Below, piece by piece: positions 22,784-33,641 of a stretch of DNA of 64,000 bases (its first letter is position 1; the number at the start of each line of letters is the position of its first letter). The DNA comes from Knufia peltigerae (lineage: Eukaryota; Ascomycota; Eurotiomycetes; Chaetothyriales; Trichomeriaceae): the NCBI GenBank assembly GCA_030247855.1, contig JAPDRN010000098.1, positions 1 through 64,000 of the forward strand. The letters run 5' to 3'. The notes under the pieces were generated by a model. It was not told where the DNA came from. It saw nothing but the letters and a program-made list of their open reading frames with translations, and searched no databases. The translations under genes and the position numbers were made by a program.

Positions 22784-24506
22784 GGCGACGCGCACAGTGT
22801 CTTCATTCTGGATGATATGGAGGTCCCTCCATATTTGTATCCTTTAGCGATCATCCGCCGATCCCTTTCGACAAGCTTTCCTCCGGTCAATCACTGGAGC
22901 TTGGATTTTATCCCCCAGACTCCAGGTCAAGCTTGTACCTCATCGGCATCTTTCCACGCCGCTGGTTGGCTGGCAGCTATAGCTTTCCCAGATGTTCAAC
23001 CTGGAACGGAAGGGATTTTCTTCTCGGTAGATGCTTCGCCGACGTTGGGTATTCAGGCAATGTTCCGATGAAGGTGAATCTTCGGCTAAAGCCCCTCTGG
23101 GATAGAATTCAGGCTATATTTGCAAAACCTTTTGGAGCATGGAAGCCATTTCAGAGGGAGGAGAGAACGCATTCTTCTCCGATGTAATGGAACGAATTGA
23201 ACGGCAAATGAATTTCGGGGAAGAAAGCGGTTCATATCGTGGAATCCTCCTACGTGCATGCGACCCAGAGTGGTCAGAGTCGAGGGAGTAATGCAGGCTG
23301 CATCTGAGTTCCCAATGCCGCGCCGAAGAAATTCTACGGCACAGTATATGGCATGGTAATGACAACCATGGATCCCATGGTTGAGCTGCGGCCGCGTACA
23401 CTGTAACATTGATCTCACGTCCACCGCTGTGGCATGTGAATGGGCGCACTGAAGAGAGTATGCCTTGGTGAGTCCTCGTAGGCATGTTGTGCTTGTAATC
23501 ATGGCATGATCGAGCTGGCCAAGACTACAAGAAGAAAGTTCCAGCAGTGCAGGGACGATGGGCCCCTCTCCAGCTGGACCATGTTGTCTGCCTGGCCGTT
23601 TCTCGTCAAGCTGATTTGTTTTAAGGAAGAGATAATACGAGTACGAGATCCTTCATCGTTTCCATGGCCAGTCAACAGGGAGTAGGGAGGCTGTGTTGCA
23701 TATCATGGCTCTTGGCTCTAGTGTAGTGGTAGGCCTCGAGAACAAGTCTGACGGAATATTGAGCACGGTGATATGCAAGACTCCTTGAAGAAGTTGATAT
23801 GCCAGGATGATATGCCATCTAAAATCATCGTATCATTGAGACAGCTTTACCAATGCACACCTGGACATGACCTTTTGAAGCTGAGCCACGACAAACATGC
23901 ATATTTGTTCTCCGCATATTCCCTGTCTTGATTGGCTGAGATCCCGAATACGAAGGGTTTCCTCTTTCAGCTCGGTCCACGAGGAGCTTCGCACCACTTT
24001 ACTCCGTCCATCACACTCTTCTTTCACCCTTTGAGTATTCTGAAATGAAGCCGTATTCGTGATGCGATGGGTCTTCAATGTCTTGGATTGACCTGCTCTG
24101 TAACGACATGGCCCTCGTGTGGGTTCAGAGACCCCATCGTTGTTGCGAATACGACGATAATCCAAAGCAGGCCGCAGGCTTGAAGATTTCAACATGAAAT
24201 GAACATGACAGACTCGACGCGTATATATAGACCGTCTGATATCTTCATGGCTTCGTTGTCAACCCATTCACGTTTCGTTCCAACAATCTTCAAGGCACAC
24301 AGTCCTTTCCAGTTTCTTTTTCGCCGCAGTTCTGAGCGGACACGGCTCATCCTTTACTGACAGCGCCTCCAAAGGACACGGGCTCGAGTATTTGGGATAG
24401 AACAATCTTACCTTGTGTTCAGGATCCATCTTTTAACCCTCGCCGTACCCAAGCGCCTTCACCTCGAAACAGTTCGACTTCTAAAAATCATTGGACAAGG
24501 TCCGAC
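22784..24506. other. Intergenic between divergent genes
   Basis: About 1.7 kb serving as promoter region for the alpha-glucuronidase (left) and the RTA1-like gene (right). It includes a GGCTAA hexamer at 23084-23089. A 120-codon ATG-started minus-strand frame at 23833-24195 has no motif I recognise and is not called. Confidence 0.5.
24222..24229 (+). promoter_or_regulatory. TATA-like element
   Basis: TATATATA lies about 280 bp before the RTA1-like ATG and inside the shared divergent region. It could serve the plus-strand gene with a leader of roughly 250 nt. The element is symmetric, so orientation is uncertain. Confidence 0.35.
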
Positions 24507-25484
24507 ATGTCGAACTCCAACAATAATACTTCTTCGTCCACCGATGACCCTCACTTGTACTTTTATTCCCCTTCCACCGCTGCCGCTGTCGTCTTCTCAG
24601 TACTCTACCTCCTTCTGACCCTATGGCACTTTTACATCAACTTTATAGTTGCTCGGCGGCGGTTCGTCAAACACAAGTACACGATTCCGCTTTTCGTTGC
24701 GGCATTGATATCCACAGTTGGCTGGGTGGTACGCATTCTTTCCGTACGGAACGACACATCCATTCCCCTGTACGCGACCTCGGCATCTCTGATTGTCATA
24801 AGTCCGATCTTCGTCTGCGCCAGTCTGTATCTCCTTCTCACACGCCTCATTCGAGCCACACTTCCCAACGGTCCTGCCCAATCATTCTTTGGGATAAAGC
24901 CCTCCTGGATGGGAAGATTGTTCATCACGAGTGACGTGTTCAGCTTTTTGACACAGTGCAGCGGCTCCGGAATAGCGAGTTCAGGCAACTGGGAGGGCAA
25001 TTTGAAGGATGTCGGAACCAACGTGCTGCTTGTGGGGTTGGCGTTGCAACTTGCCACCTTTACCGTATTCCTTACTGTCATGGTGCGATTTGTGCGCAGG
25101 GTGACCAGGAGTCGAGATACAGACTTCAGCCCGTGCGTGAAAAAGGTCGTTATCGGCGCAAACATTGCGAGTTGTTTTGTGCAGGTTCGATATCTCATCC
25201 CCCTGTCTGCGTTGTAAAAAGTCGGTGGTCTGGACTGACAAAGTTGTAATTAGATTCGTTCCATTTACCGTGTCGTCGAATTCGCCCTTGGTATCGACGG
25301 ATACCCATTCAACCACGAGTGGTGCCTTTACGTCCTCGAAGCGGCGCCGATGTTTTGTGCCCTGGCCATCCTTGCATATTACCACCCTGTCCACTGGATG
25401 CAAGACATGCCTAGAGCCGAGGTTGGATTGGAACATATTGGCCGGAATGCCAAAAGACCAAACGCCGCTCTCAGCGGTGCATAG
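24507..25484 (+). CDS. RTA1-like lipid-translocating/lipid-stress membrane protein
   Basis: A multi-pass membrane protein of the fungal RTA1 family. Members are linked to 7-aminocholesterol resistance and lipid translocation at the plasma membrane. Exons 24507-25184 and 25254-25484 give 302 residues, the family length. The splice uses donor GTTCGA and acceptor AATTAG and joins SCFVQ to IRSIYRVVEFALG, a conserved RTA1 block. About seven hydrophobic segments are visible, beginning YSPSTAAAVVFSVLYLLLTL. Other family marks are the conserved polar stretch ITSDVFSFLTQCSGSGIASS and HEWCLYVLEAAPMFCALAIL near the end. The substrate is unknown. Confidence 0.88.
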
Positions 25485-25914
25485 AAGTTAGAGTCAAAAG
25501 GAGGAATGAAAACCGTACATCATCATCATCATCCGATAAGCTGAGAAATTGTCAAAGCGCGAAGACACCGGAATAAGCAGTGAGAAGTGTTGTTGAAAGA
25601 ATATGGGAAGCAACTGATCATCGAATGTTAATACTGGCTCGACATGACGAGTGTGATACTCGCCTGCGCCCGGGTCGCGATTGTTTGGCACGGGGCGGCC
25701 TGAAGCTCCGGAAGACAACTAATTGTTCTGCATGTACAAGGAGGCCATGGTCGTAAGGTCATATTATTCAATCGTTCTGAGATGAGAAAGTGTCTGGAAA
25801 TCAATTTCGCTGCGTCAAGTTATCCAAATCGAGCTCCTTGAGCTAGAGGCCGATACTTCAGTTCCGTCTTGCTTGCAACAACATGCTATAGGCATGTCAT
25901 TTCTTCATATCTTG
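25485..25914. other. Short intergenic between convergent genes
   Basis: This is the 3' flank of the RTA1-like gene and of the Zn2Cys6 gene. It contains a short CAT repeat near 25519-25536. Nothing else is seen. Confidence 0.6.
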
Positions 25915-27282
25915 CTATGGCGGGGCCAGGATTGTGTTCGGCGTTATATCTCTTTTGGTTAGATGTAATTGCAACACCGAGGGCAACTGTAAAATTTCGC
26001 CATTCAGTTCCGCAACCACCGTAGAGATAATATTCTGCGGCCAAGAGAGAAACTGAGCATACTCCGAATTTTCCAACCGCAGGAAAATGCTCTCGGCCCA
26101 CTCGGTGACACCATAAAGGACACGTATCCTCGATACATCTGCGCGATGCATGAACTCGTGCGTCGCAAGTGGAACGATGAGCAGTTGAACCCCCACAAAG
26201 TAGGAGAGGAGGAGCTGAGCCACAAGGTTGTTTGGGTCGAGGAATGTCTTGAACGAGTCGTGGCACAAATCGTACCATATTGTATATAGTTCGGTGAATT
26301 GCATATACCCTGATGCTGAACTGGTCTGCAACGCGCTTACCACATCTACCAGTCCAGCATGGAAGTTATAATGGGTATCGTCGCTCAACAAAGGACTGAT
26401 TTCCTCAAGAGCGAGGTATGCGTCTTCGAGCAACGTTGGATCGACGGTTGGGAGATGTTCGAGCCGAGGCGCCATGAACTTCAAGTGCCAATCGGGTTGT
26501 AAATTGAACGCCGTAGGAGAGAGTTCTCGTTGAATCTTGTCCGTAGTCAACGCGCAGCCTCTGACCATGGTGATGAAGTCTGTCAAGCCGTCACCCATAT
26601 ACGATGCTTGGAAAGTCAAGGCATAACATGAAGCCAGCATGGCGTCAGATTCGCCGTAACAGCGGGACGCTTGACTCAGAGCCTGGTTGAGGCCTGCAAG
26701 CGCCTGGCCACGATGGACAAGGGACTCGCGGCGGTAGTCGATGCCCGTCAACCGACCGAGATGAGATGCGCCCAACGACAGGATCGCATGCATGAGATAC
26801 TCGTGCTGTTCGGCAAATTGCGGTATCTCATGAACCCACACGTGGTCATTGCCCACGGGCAAGTGAGGATATGCGATAGTCAAGAAATGATGAAAGAAGC
26901 GCATATCCACCATGGAAAAGGTCACTCCTGCGAAAGATGGTGTCGCAGGTGGATTCCGTTTGATCAACGGCAGGTTGGACCTGCGCGCCGGGGTTTCTGT
27001 AGGGTAGACACATGGGATGCCTTTGAGTAAGCAGCTCCCACATTCGGGCTTCTGCTCGCCACACTTGATCTTGCGGGCTTTACAACTGAAGCATCCCGCC
27101 CGCGACTTTTTGTGCGACCGGCGTGTCAGATTTGGTGCCAGGGTGCGGGATTTGGTGTGCTTCCGGCCATCGCCATCTTCGTGGGCGGAGAGAGAGGCGT
27201 CTGCAGAACAATCCCAAGGCGAGAGTGAGTTGGTGGGTGTCAAACTATCACCCGAAAGACTGGTACTGTTTGTCGGACTCAT
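25915..27282 (-). CDS. Zn2Cys6 transcription factor
   Basis: A nuclear DNA-binding regulator, 455 residues in one exon. The binuclear zinc cluster is complete: CFSCKARKIKCGEQKPECGSC followed by C of GIPCVYP (about residues 64-91), preceded by a basic KHTKSRTLAPNLTRRSHKKSR stretch. The rest is mostly helical and matches the short class of fungal regulators related to sterol uptake control protein 2 (DMRFFHHFLTIAYPHLPVG, HEYLMHAILSLGASHL). No long coiled coil is seen after the cluster. Its target genes are not identifiable from position. The divergent neighbour is the small repeat protein more than 1 kb away. Confidence 0.93.
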   Translation of the reverse strand: MSPTNSTSLSGDSLTPTNSLSPWDCSADASLSAHEDGDGRKHTKSRTLAPNLTRRSHKKSRAGCFSCKARKIKCGEQKPECGSCLLKGIPCVYPTETPARRSNLPLIKRNPPATPSFAGVTFSMVDMRFFHHFLTIAYPHLPVGNDHVWVHEIPQFAEQHEYLMHAILSLGASHLGRLTGIDYRRESLVHRGQALAGLNQALSQASRCYGESDAMLASCYALTFQASYMGDGLTDFITMVRGCALTTDKIQRELSPTAFNLQPDWHLKFMAPRLEHLPTVDPTLLEDAYLALEEISPLLSDDTHYNFHAGLVDVVSALQTSSASGYMQFTELYTIWYDLCHDSFKTFLDPNNLVAQLLLSYFVGVQLLIVPLATHEFMHRADVSRIRVLYGVTEWAESIFLRLENSEYAQFLSWPQNIISTVVAELNGEILQLPSVLQLHLTKRDITPNTILAPP

Positions 27283-28505
27283 TTCTGAATGCTGCTGGGA
27301 AGAGGCAGAAATTCAGGCTGCGAGGGAAGCAGGCATGATGGAGTCCTGAATATTAGTTTTCTGGAACATTTTTTGGGGTCCGGAAGTTCTTCATGGCCAG
27401 TGCCAGGTGCCCCCTATCAATCAATGCAGGGCTCAAAGTACGGAGTAGGCGTAGGTCACTCTCCTAGTTTACACACGGTTAGAGTCAACAGGCGACCCAA
27501 GCAACAGACAGCATCAGATTTCCCCGACGGTTGAGCCATGAGCCACGATCGGGTATGGTCGGCCAGGCACGAGGCATAAACGAAATGAGATACTGCGAAG
27601 GGTCTTTCAGCTCTACGAGTCAAGTGCTCCGTCCTCGCAAGGGGAGGTCAGGCAGCGAAACGTTTCAGCCTGGCAGAACACGAGAATGTGACGCCAGAAT
27701 GCAAAATGAGTCCAATAAGGAAGGACAGCAGTACAGAAGGACACTGCAGTAGGTTTAGGCGTGCGCCCTTTGCACTCCTTGGTATGGACAGGGGGTAAAT
27801 GTCCATTGGAAGATATTGATTTTAGGGCCATATTGTCGCCATTGTCGACAGGCCTCAGCGGCTTGACACGGGCCTCCCAAGACTGTGTTTTAGGTGGAGA
27901 TGAGGCTTCATGGGCGTGATTGATCCAGGGTTCGTGGGCCAAAAATAGGAGGATCGTCCTCTTCGCTTCCTGGGCGGAGAATTCCACTGTCTGTTAACGG
28001 CAATTCATCGTACGGCGGTCAATCCCAGTGGTCAATAAATGGTGCATGACTCCAAGGCGGAAACGGATGAAAGGAGCAAGTCCATCCCATGCCCACGAGG
28101 ATTTCCAGGATTCGTTCCGCTCTTGGTTGCTATATTACTGTACTGTAGTCCCTGAACAAAAGTCACGAGGCTTGAGGAAAAACCGAGAATTACCGTTCAT
28201 CGTGCCTCGGAGCGGGAGAAAATGGGGACCTCTTGAGGGAGCAGTGTGTATTGTATCAAGTAAATCGCGCAACAGCAAACCCAATATTGACCTCATGGTG
28301 GAAGCGCATTTCCCGATTGTTTCCATTGAGTCAAATGAGAGGAAAGAGGCTTCATGCTGACTCAAGGAATTTGGTCATTGTTATGTATGCCCATTATTGA
28401 GTCCCAGTTGGAGTATCGAAGTTTTGAATTCAGAGGATGCGAAAGAATGAGTAATCAATCATCTGCCTCCGTACGAGATACCCGCTACGAGTAGACGTCG
28501 GGGAC
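27283..28505. other. Intergenic, no convincing gene
   Basis: About 1.2 kb carrying the promoter of the Zn2Cys6 gene and the 3' flank of the small repeat protein. The longest frames (for example 27613-27987, minus) start without ATG and show no motif. Confidence 0.5.
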
Positions 28506-28999
28506 TTATCCCATTTCCTCCCTGACCTCGCCCATCGGATTGATCCTAGAGGCGTCAACCTGCTCATCGTCCAGGCCAGTCGACTTGGTAGTTGACACGT
28601 TCTCCTTTCCGCTCAGAGGATCGATCTTTGCTCCCTGGATGGCTTCATCCCTACCAACAACACCTTGACTGTCTGCATGTGGAGCGGGATGTTGGTACTG
28701 GCCTAAGCCACAGTCGATTAACATGGGAGTCATGATCAGGCATTCTGGATCGAGGGAAGTCAAAACACAAGTATTATACGTACCTGCCCCTCCGAGAGGA
28801 TCGATTCGAGTTTGATCAATGCTTCTATCAGTACCTGCAGCGCCTCTCGAGGATTGATCGTGAGGATAATCAGTCTTGGTGTCAGAAGCAAGAGGATCAA
28901 TCTTTGTAGCAGAAATTTTCTCGTTACTTCCTGATGCGCCGCTGCCAGACTTGTCAATGTTGATGTTTGGGGCCGCCTTCAAAGACCGTACCTAGACAT
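28506..28999 (-). CDS. Small disordered protein with four degenerate IDPL repeats
   Basis: I do not recognise a family. The best model has an ATG at 28999 in a strong context (CAACAACAATGTC), a 51-nt intron with donor GTACGG right after two codons, and a second intron at 28783-28703 (GTACGT..CTTAG). This gives about 120 residues beginning MSSGASGSNEK. Four copies of a short motif occur at similar spacing: ATKIDPLASDTK, QTRIDPLGGAG, GAKIDPLSGKE and ASRINPMGEVR. The protein is polar, without hydrophobic segments, and probably disordered. It might belong to the small stress- or conidiation-induced proteins of fungi, but that is only a guess from composition. The start exon is the least certain part. 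Without it the frame begins without ATG. Confidence 0.55.
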
Positions 29000-29833
29000 T
29001 GTTGTTGATGTGCCTGTGATCGTTCTGTGATTGATCGTGTGAGCTGTTGCTAACAATGGGTTAGGATGTAGAGAATGATATCTTGTCCAGAATTCTTCTG
29101 CGATAAAGATAGGCGGGCAGTCACTTGATATCATACTGGCATCATCCTGCGAGTTCAGGCATCGCCAAAGTCAAGGAAGTTTCTTCCGGGCTCTACAGTT
29201 CTGATATCAGACTGGTGATCAATGACTTCACATGTTGCAGCACTGTGGACAGGGATGACATTGAGCGGGGTGAGGCAATGTGAGCCTAGGCAGGCATGTG
29301 CCCATCCTCATACGAGTATCAGTGACTGGAGGCTCATCTGTGTGACATCAAAGCACTTCCAACTTCGTATCCAAGGAGAGGTCTTATTGATGGTTGCTCA
29401 TCCGTTTCCAAAATGAAGTAATGAAGGAGCGCAGGTGTTGGGAAATCAAACTAGAGTTATATAGGTCCCTTAACATTACTCCGGTGCCTTAGGTATGGTC
29501 GAAGAATTCATTCCATTGCTGTAACATCTGGACATTAACACGAGCAAGATTCGTCTGAATTAATGCCGAGGTACGGAGTATTGAGACGCGATGATGTTGT
29601 TGGTGATCGATGACGGCGTCATTTGAATGCCAAACCTGCCTCCATCGCAGTGTTACTTCTTGATGGAAACTGTTAAATCTTGAGGGTCGTGATAAGACAT
29701 GCTTGAGACCAGGTAATGTATCTTGCGCTGCAATTCTTCCTACTCCTTCGCTCTTTCATTCTCTTTGTCGCAAACTGTACAGGAGCGGATCTCAATACCC
29801 TCCAATACCTGCAGGGTTCCCTTCTCTGCGCCC
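29000..29833. other. Intergenic, no gene seen
   Basis: A divergent promoter region between the small repeat protein and the alpha/beta hydrolase. The hydrolase frame is open from 29723 (an upstream ATG 37 codons earlier), which is treated as leader here. Confidence 0.5.
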
Positions 29834-31303
29834 ATGGGTGCTTCACCATCAGCCCTCATTCGACTGCTTCTTCCTCGCATACCACTCATCCTTAAGACTG
29901 CTCTTCTCAACATCCTGTCGCTATCCGAAAATTCGTCGAGACAAGATGCAAGGACTGAGATTACTGTTGCGCTCATACGGTCCATTACGCAGGTTAGAAA
30001 ACCAATGCGATTCCTGCAGAGGGTCTCAACTCGAGACCCTGGCATAAAGGGTCCAGTGCTGGTCTCGAAGGACACAATTCCAGCTCCAATTGACCACACT
30101 ATAAGAGATGCTCTTGACACAGCTATCAGGGAGCTTGGGGATGGTTCGGAAACATACACCCTTCCCGAAATTGTGGCTGTCGAGACAGAATGGATCACAT
30201 ATAAGGCCGGGGTACCGGCCAACGAACCTAGAGCTGATGTGACGGAGAGGGGCCACTATCAGACCATCATGGAGAATATTTCCTCGCCGACAACTATCTT
30301 ATATTTCCATGGAGGTGCCTATTTTCTCATGGACCCGGCCACTCATCGGACTACTACTTCTCGACTCGCAAAGTTGACTGGTGGACGTTGTTATTCCGTT
30401 CGGTATCGTTTGGCACCGCAGCACCCATTCCCCTCGCAGCTTCTTGACGCTTTCATTGCATATCTTTCATTACTCTCGCCTCCTCAGGGAATGCATCACG
30501 AACCTGTCTCTACCCGGCATATCGTCTTCGCAGGCGATTCAGCCGGGGGCAACCTTGCAATTGCACTGATGCTATTACTTTTGACGTTGAAGAGGAAGGG
30601 TATTCAAAGTATCAACTTTCACGGCGCTGAAGTTTCTATAGAGTTACCAGGAGGCGTCGCCATCAACTCTCCATGGGTTGACATTGGACTCGCTTTACCC
30701 TCGTTGCAACGCAATGCCCACTTCGACTACCTTGATCCGCCAAGTGCCGTCGGTTTGTCCAAGACAGAGCCACTTCCAGATGACCTATGGCCTACAAGTC
30801 CTCCGCGTGCAGAAATCTTCTGCAATGCTTCCATGATGATGCACCCTCTAGCCTCTCCGTTGGCTGCTCCTCCAAAGCTTTGGGAGGGAATGCCACCAAT
30901 CTTCATGTGTCTAGGCAATGAGAGCCTCGAAGATGAGATCACCTTGATGGCACGCAAAATGCATCAAGGTGGCGGGATTGTGGACTTTGCGGGTTTTGAA
31001 GGCATGCCTCATTGTTTTGCCATGGTCTTCCCCGCATCGCCTATGGCAAGAGATTGCTTCGAGCGCTGGGCAAAATTTTGCTCAAATACCACTCAAGGCG
31101 AAAGGCGAAAGTCAAGTAGAGCTTGCTGGGCGAAAGCATTTTCCAATCCACCGGAACACGAAGACGTGGAACTGGACCAGATCAGTCAGATTAGCGACGA
31201 AGAGGCATTCAAGTTCATGAAGAAAAGACAAGAGCAATCCATGAATCGAGAGCAAGAAGCTGTAACTAAATGGCAAGAACAACAATCAAGAGCGAAATTA
31301 TGA
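29834..31303 (+). CDS. Alpha/beta hydrolase, hormone-sensitive-lipase-type esterase
   Basis: A serine esterase/lipase-like protein. From ATG 29834 it has 489 residues. An in-frame ATG at 29723 would add 37 residues that look less conserved. The oxyanion-hole motif YFHGGAYFLM and nucleophile motif FAGDSAGGNLA identify the HSL (bacterial family IV) group. The later catalytic residues lie in LGNESLEDEITLMARKM (Glu/Asp region) and FEGMPHCFAMVF (His). An N-terminal hydrophobic helix (ALIRLLLPRIPLILKTALLN) may anchor it to a membrane. The last 60 residues are charged and likely form a coiled coil. It runs toward the enoyl-CoA hydratase gene, leaving only 95 bp between the stops. The natural ester substrate is unknown. 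Confidence 0.85.
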   Translation: MGASPSALIRLLLPRIPLILKTALLNILSLSENSSRQDARTEITVALIRSITQVRKPMRFLQRVSTRDPGIKGPVLVSKDTIPAPIDHTIRDALDTAIRELGDGSETYTLPEIVAVETEWITYKAGVPANEPRADVTERGHYQTIMENISSPTTILYFHGGAYFLMDPATHRTTTSRLAKLTGGRCYSVRYRLAPQHPFPSQLLDAFIAYLSLLSPPQGMHHEPVSTRHIVFAGDSAGGNLAIALMLLLLTLKRKGIQSINFHGAEVSIELPGGVAINSPWVDIGLALPSLQRNAHFDYLDPPSAVGLSKTEPLPDDLWPTSPPRAEIFCNASMMMHPLASPLAAPPKLWEGMPPIFMCLGNESLEDEITLMARKMHQGGGIVDFAGFEGMPHCFAMVFPASPMARDCFERWAKFCSNTTQGERRKSSRACWAKAFSNPPEHEDVELDQISQISDEEAFKFMKKRQEQSMNREQEAVTKWQEQQSRAKL

Positions 31304-31398
31304 GCTGCCATCTGCAACAACAGTATGGGATCAACGCGCAGTTGTCAGCATCGAACAAATCATGGCGCCGTCTCGCTCCTTGTCTGTCCCTAATGCCC

Positions 31399-32445
31399 TC
31401 ACAATTTGGGCTTGCTCGCAGGATCAATCCGCGGCCTAGAGCCAGTATCGACCTCGCTATACCACGGGTAGAACGGAGGTCCATCCCTTTCCAGGGTAGC
31501 CGCGAATCTTGGCTCACGCTTCTCAAGGAAACTCTTCACACCTTCTTGACAATCCCTACACTCTCATCAGCCAGGGCCTGTTCATGGAAGGGGACACATA
31601 CCTGTTCGCAAACATATGATAAAGTACGGCACTGTCAAGAAGATGTGTTTCCTCAGCCGTGGATTTACCTCTCCACATCAATTCTCGATTCAGAAAGCTG
31701 GCCATGATACTTGTCTTGTCAGCAATGTTTGTTGCCAATTGCAACCCTCTCTTAAGCACATCTTCTTGTCTTTCAATGACCTCTTGAAACAAGCCGCCAA
31801 AATACTTCGAGTCTCCTCGATAGACGTCACCTGTGGTCAAAAGGTATACGGCGTTGGAGTACCCAATGAGCCTGGGCAAGAAGAATGAGCTGTTCGATTC
31901 CATGGTGATGCCTCGCCTTGCAAACACAAAGCCGTACTTCGATGAGGCATGAGCGATCCTTATTGCCGCGGAAAGACCCATTGTCATGCCGAGACCCACA
32001 GCAGGACCATTCATGGCCATGATTGTTGGCTTGCGACAGCGGTATATGCACAGATTCAAGCGGCCGCCTCTGTACAAGCATCAGCATATACTCCGTTTCC
32101 ATTGTGTGGGTATCAGTACGGATCACGCTTGTCAGTCAATCTCTCATTAGCACCATCACTTGGAAATCCGATATCAAGGTCTGCTCCAGCACAGAACATC
32201 TTCCCTGCCCCGGTGATAACGACGACTTTGACTCGTTCATCGAGATCTAGCATTGGGTAGACAAGCTCGAAGTCCTGCACCATTTGAAAGGTGAATGCAT
32301 TGCCTTGTTTGGGGCGGTTGAGTGTGATGACTATTATCGGTGTAGCTTCACTAGCATTTTCAGGATAATGGGACACCTTGATGTCCTTGACCGGTAGGGT
32401 GGTGTAATCTCGTGGTATCCGTACTTGAACTGGGTCGGGAAGCAT
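31399..32445 (-). CDS. Enoyl-CoA hydratase/isomerase family protein with possible peroxisomal signal
   Basis: A crotonase-fold protein of 316 residues, acting on acyl-CoA thioesters. Three exons join in frame: 32445-32120, 32069-31602 and 31555-31399 (46-50 nt introns, donors GTACTG and GTATGT). The crotonase signature is clear: LNRPKQGNAFTFQM, the first oxyanion-hole part GAGKMFCAGADLDIG, and the second part KPTIMAMNGPAVGLGMTMGL with RRGITMESNSSFFLPRLIG. The Glu in TMES sits where crotonases carry an active-site acid. The protein ends in PKL, which fits a relaxed PTS1 peroxisome-import signal, so a role in fatty-acid or side-chain oxidation in peroxisomes is a reasonable inference. Confidence 0.9.
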
Positions 32446-33059
32446 GACTGATTTCTTCGAGCCGTAACAAGAGGACTGTGGTATTTAGAGACGTTCAGGT
32501 AACTTGGAAACGATAGCAAGACTTGGAATGGAAGAGGTCTGATATAGCAGCATATAACAATGTAACTGCAGCTCGTAACCGTGTAAGGCCTCGGAACTGA
32601 ATAAATGATTTGTGATCCTTCCACGCAAATGAGACTGATGCTGTGATTTTACCTCGGGTATACATCTATATCATTTACGTGGATACAGTCACGTCAGATT
32701 CAAACAAGCATGGCATTGACGATTTAACAACAGAAATAGATGTGTTTTGAAGAAGAAGAAGAAGAAGCAGCGTGAAGATGGGTGTGCGTTGAACACTGTA
32801 TCTACTCGTAGCCGGGGACAATATTTCGGATGTCAAGTTATTCCGATCCGAGTCTCATTGGCATGAATTCGATCTGCGGAGTATCAAATGCCTTGGGACT
32901 GAGTCACTGCATCCAAGACACATCGCTCCCTAGAGAGAGGTTCATAATGACTACTATCATTTGGTTGCGAGTATGCCTTCACTATTGCTAACCTGTGTAA
33001 GCTACCTCGTGTTGCCGATCACCCTTGCTCGCTGAGGACAGACATCCCTTTCTAGATAT
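32446..33059. other. Intergenic with a (GAA)6 tract
   Basis: A shared divergent region of the hydratase gene and the small unknown gene. It contains a six-copy GAA repeat at 32749-32766. No other feature is seen. Confidence 0.6.
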
Positions 33060-33641
33060 ATGTACCAGTCCCTGATAATCCCGTGGTCGCAAGAGCCAAA
33101 TGAAGCTGAACGACAATATCGCGATGCTGGCCTTGTGAAGACCAAAGGCACAATGTTCCTGCTTCCTCCCTCCACCGATGTCTTACGCGAATCCTTCAAT
33201 TCTCCCCCTCGACCCAAAACACGGATGTCGTCAGGTGCAGTGGCTCTTTGTAAACATTTCGAACGCGGAGGTGCATCTTCTGAGCACGGCCGACATCATC
33301 CTTTCTGGTCTCTGCCTGCTGGGAGCAACGAGAACAAAACAAATACTGCGGGTCAGATATTGGAATCCATGTTGGCGCAGGCGGTCTGGAAAAACGTCAT
33401 GCTGCTGCACCACGGAGTGGCTGTGTATGAAATCAGAAATGCCCTGGGGTTCGGTATGAGGTGGACTTTGGATCTCGAAGAGAAGCCATCTACTGTACAG
33501 TTCGGCGAGGAAAAGGCCGATCCGACAGAAGTCCAGGACGACCTGGACAAGGATTGGATCATCAACAGGACCACCTTACGGGGTTTCTTAGAACCTATTG
33601 CTGGGATGGATCATGAACTGCCCAGGAACGAAACCGGCTAA
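33060..33641 (+). CDS. Hypothetical protein, 193 residues
   Basis: An uninterrupted ATG-started frame. The C-terminal half has the look of a widespread uncharacterised fungal family, with a cluster NALGFGMRWTLDL followed by a charged insert and TLRGFLEPIAGMDHE. In the proteins I recall, the GxGxRW and FRGFLEP blocks recur, but I have no name or function for them. The N-terminal half is polar with a few Pro-rich stretches. There is no signal peptide, membrane segment or metal motif. The gene stands alone, divergent from the enoyl-CoA hydratase. Confidence 0.6.
   Translation: MYQSLIIPWSQEPNEAERQYRDAGLVKTKGTMFLLPPSTDVLRESFNSPPRPKTRMSSGAVALCKHFERGGASSEHGRHHPFWSLPAGSNENKTNTAGQILESMLAQAVWKNVMLLHHGVAVYEIRNALGFGMRWTLDLEEKPSTVQFGEEKADPTEVQDDLDKDWIINRTTLRGFLEPIAGMDHELPRNETG

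Noticed and set aside
23833..24195. 120-codon ATG-started minus-strand frame near a TATA-like element
   Set aside because: It is plausible in length but has no motif or splice support, so it is left as intergenic.
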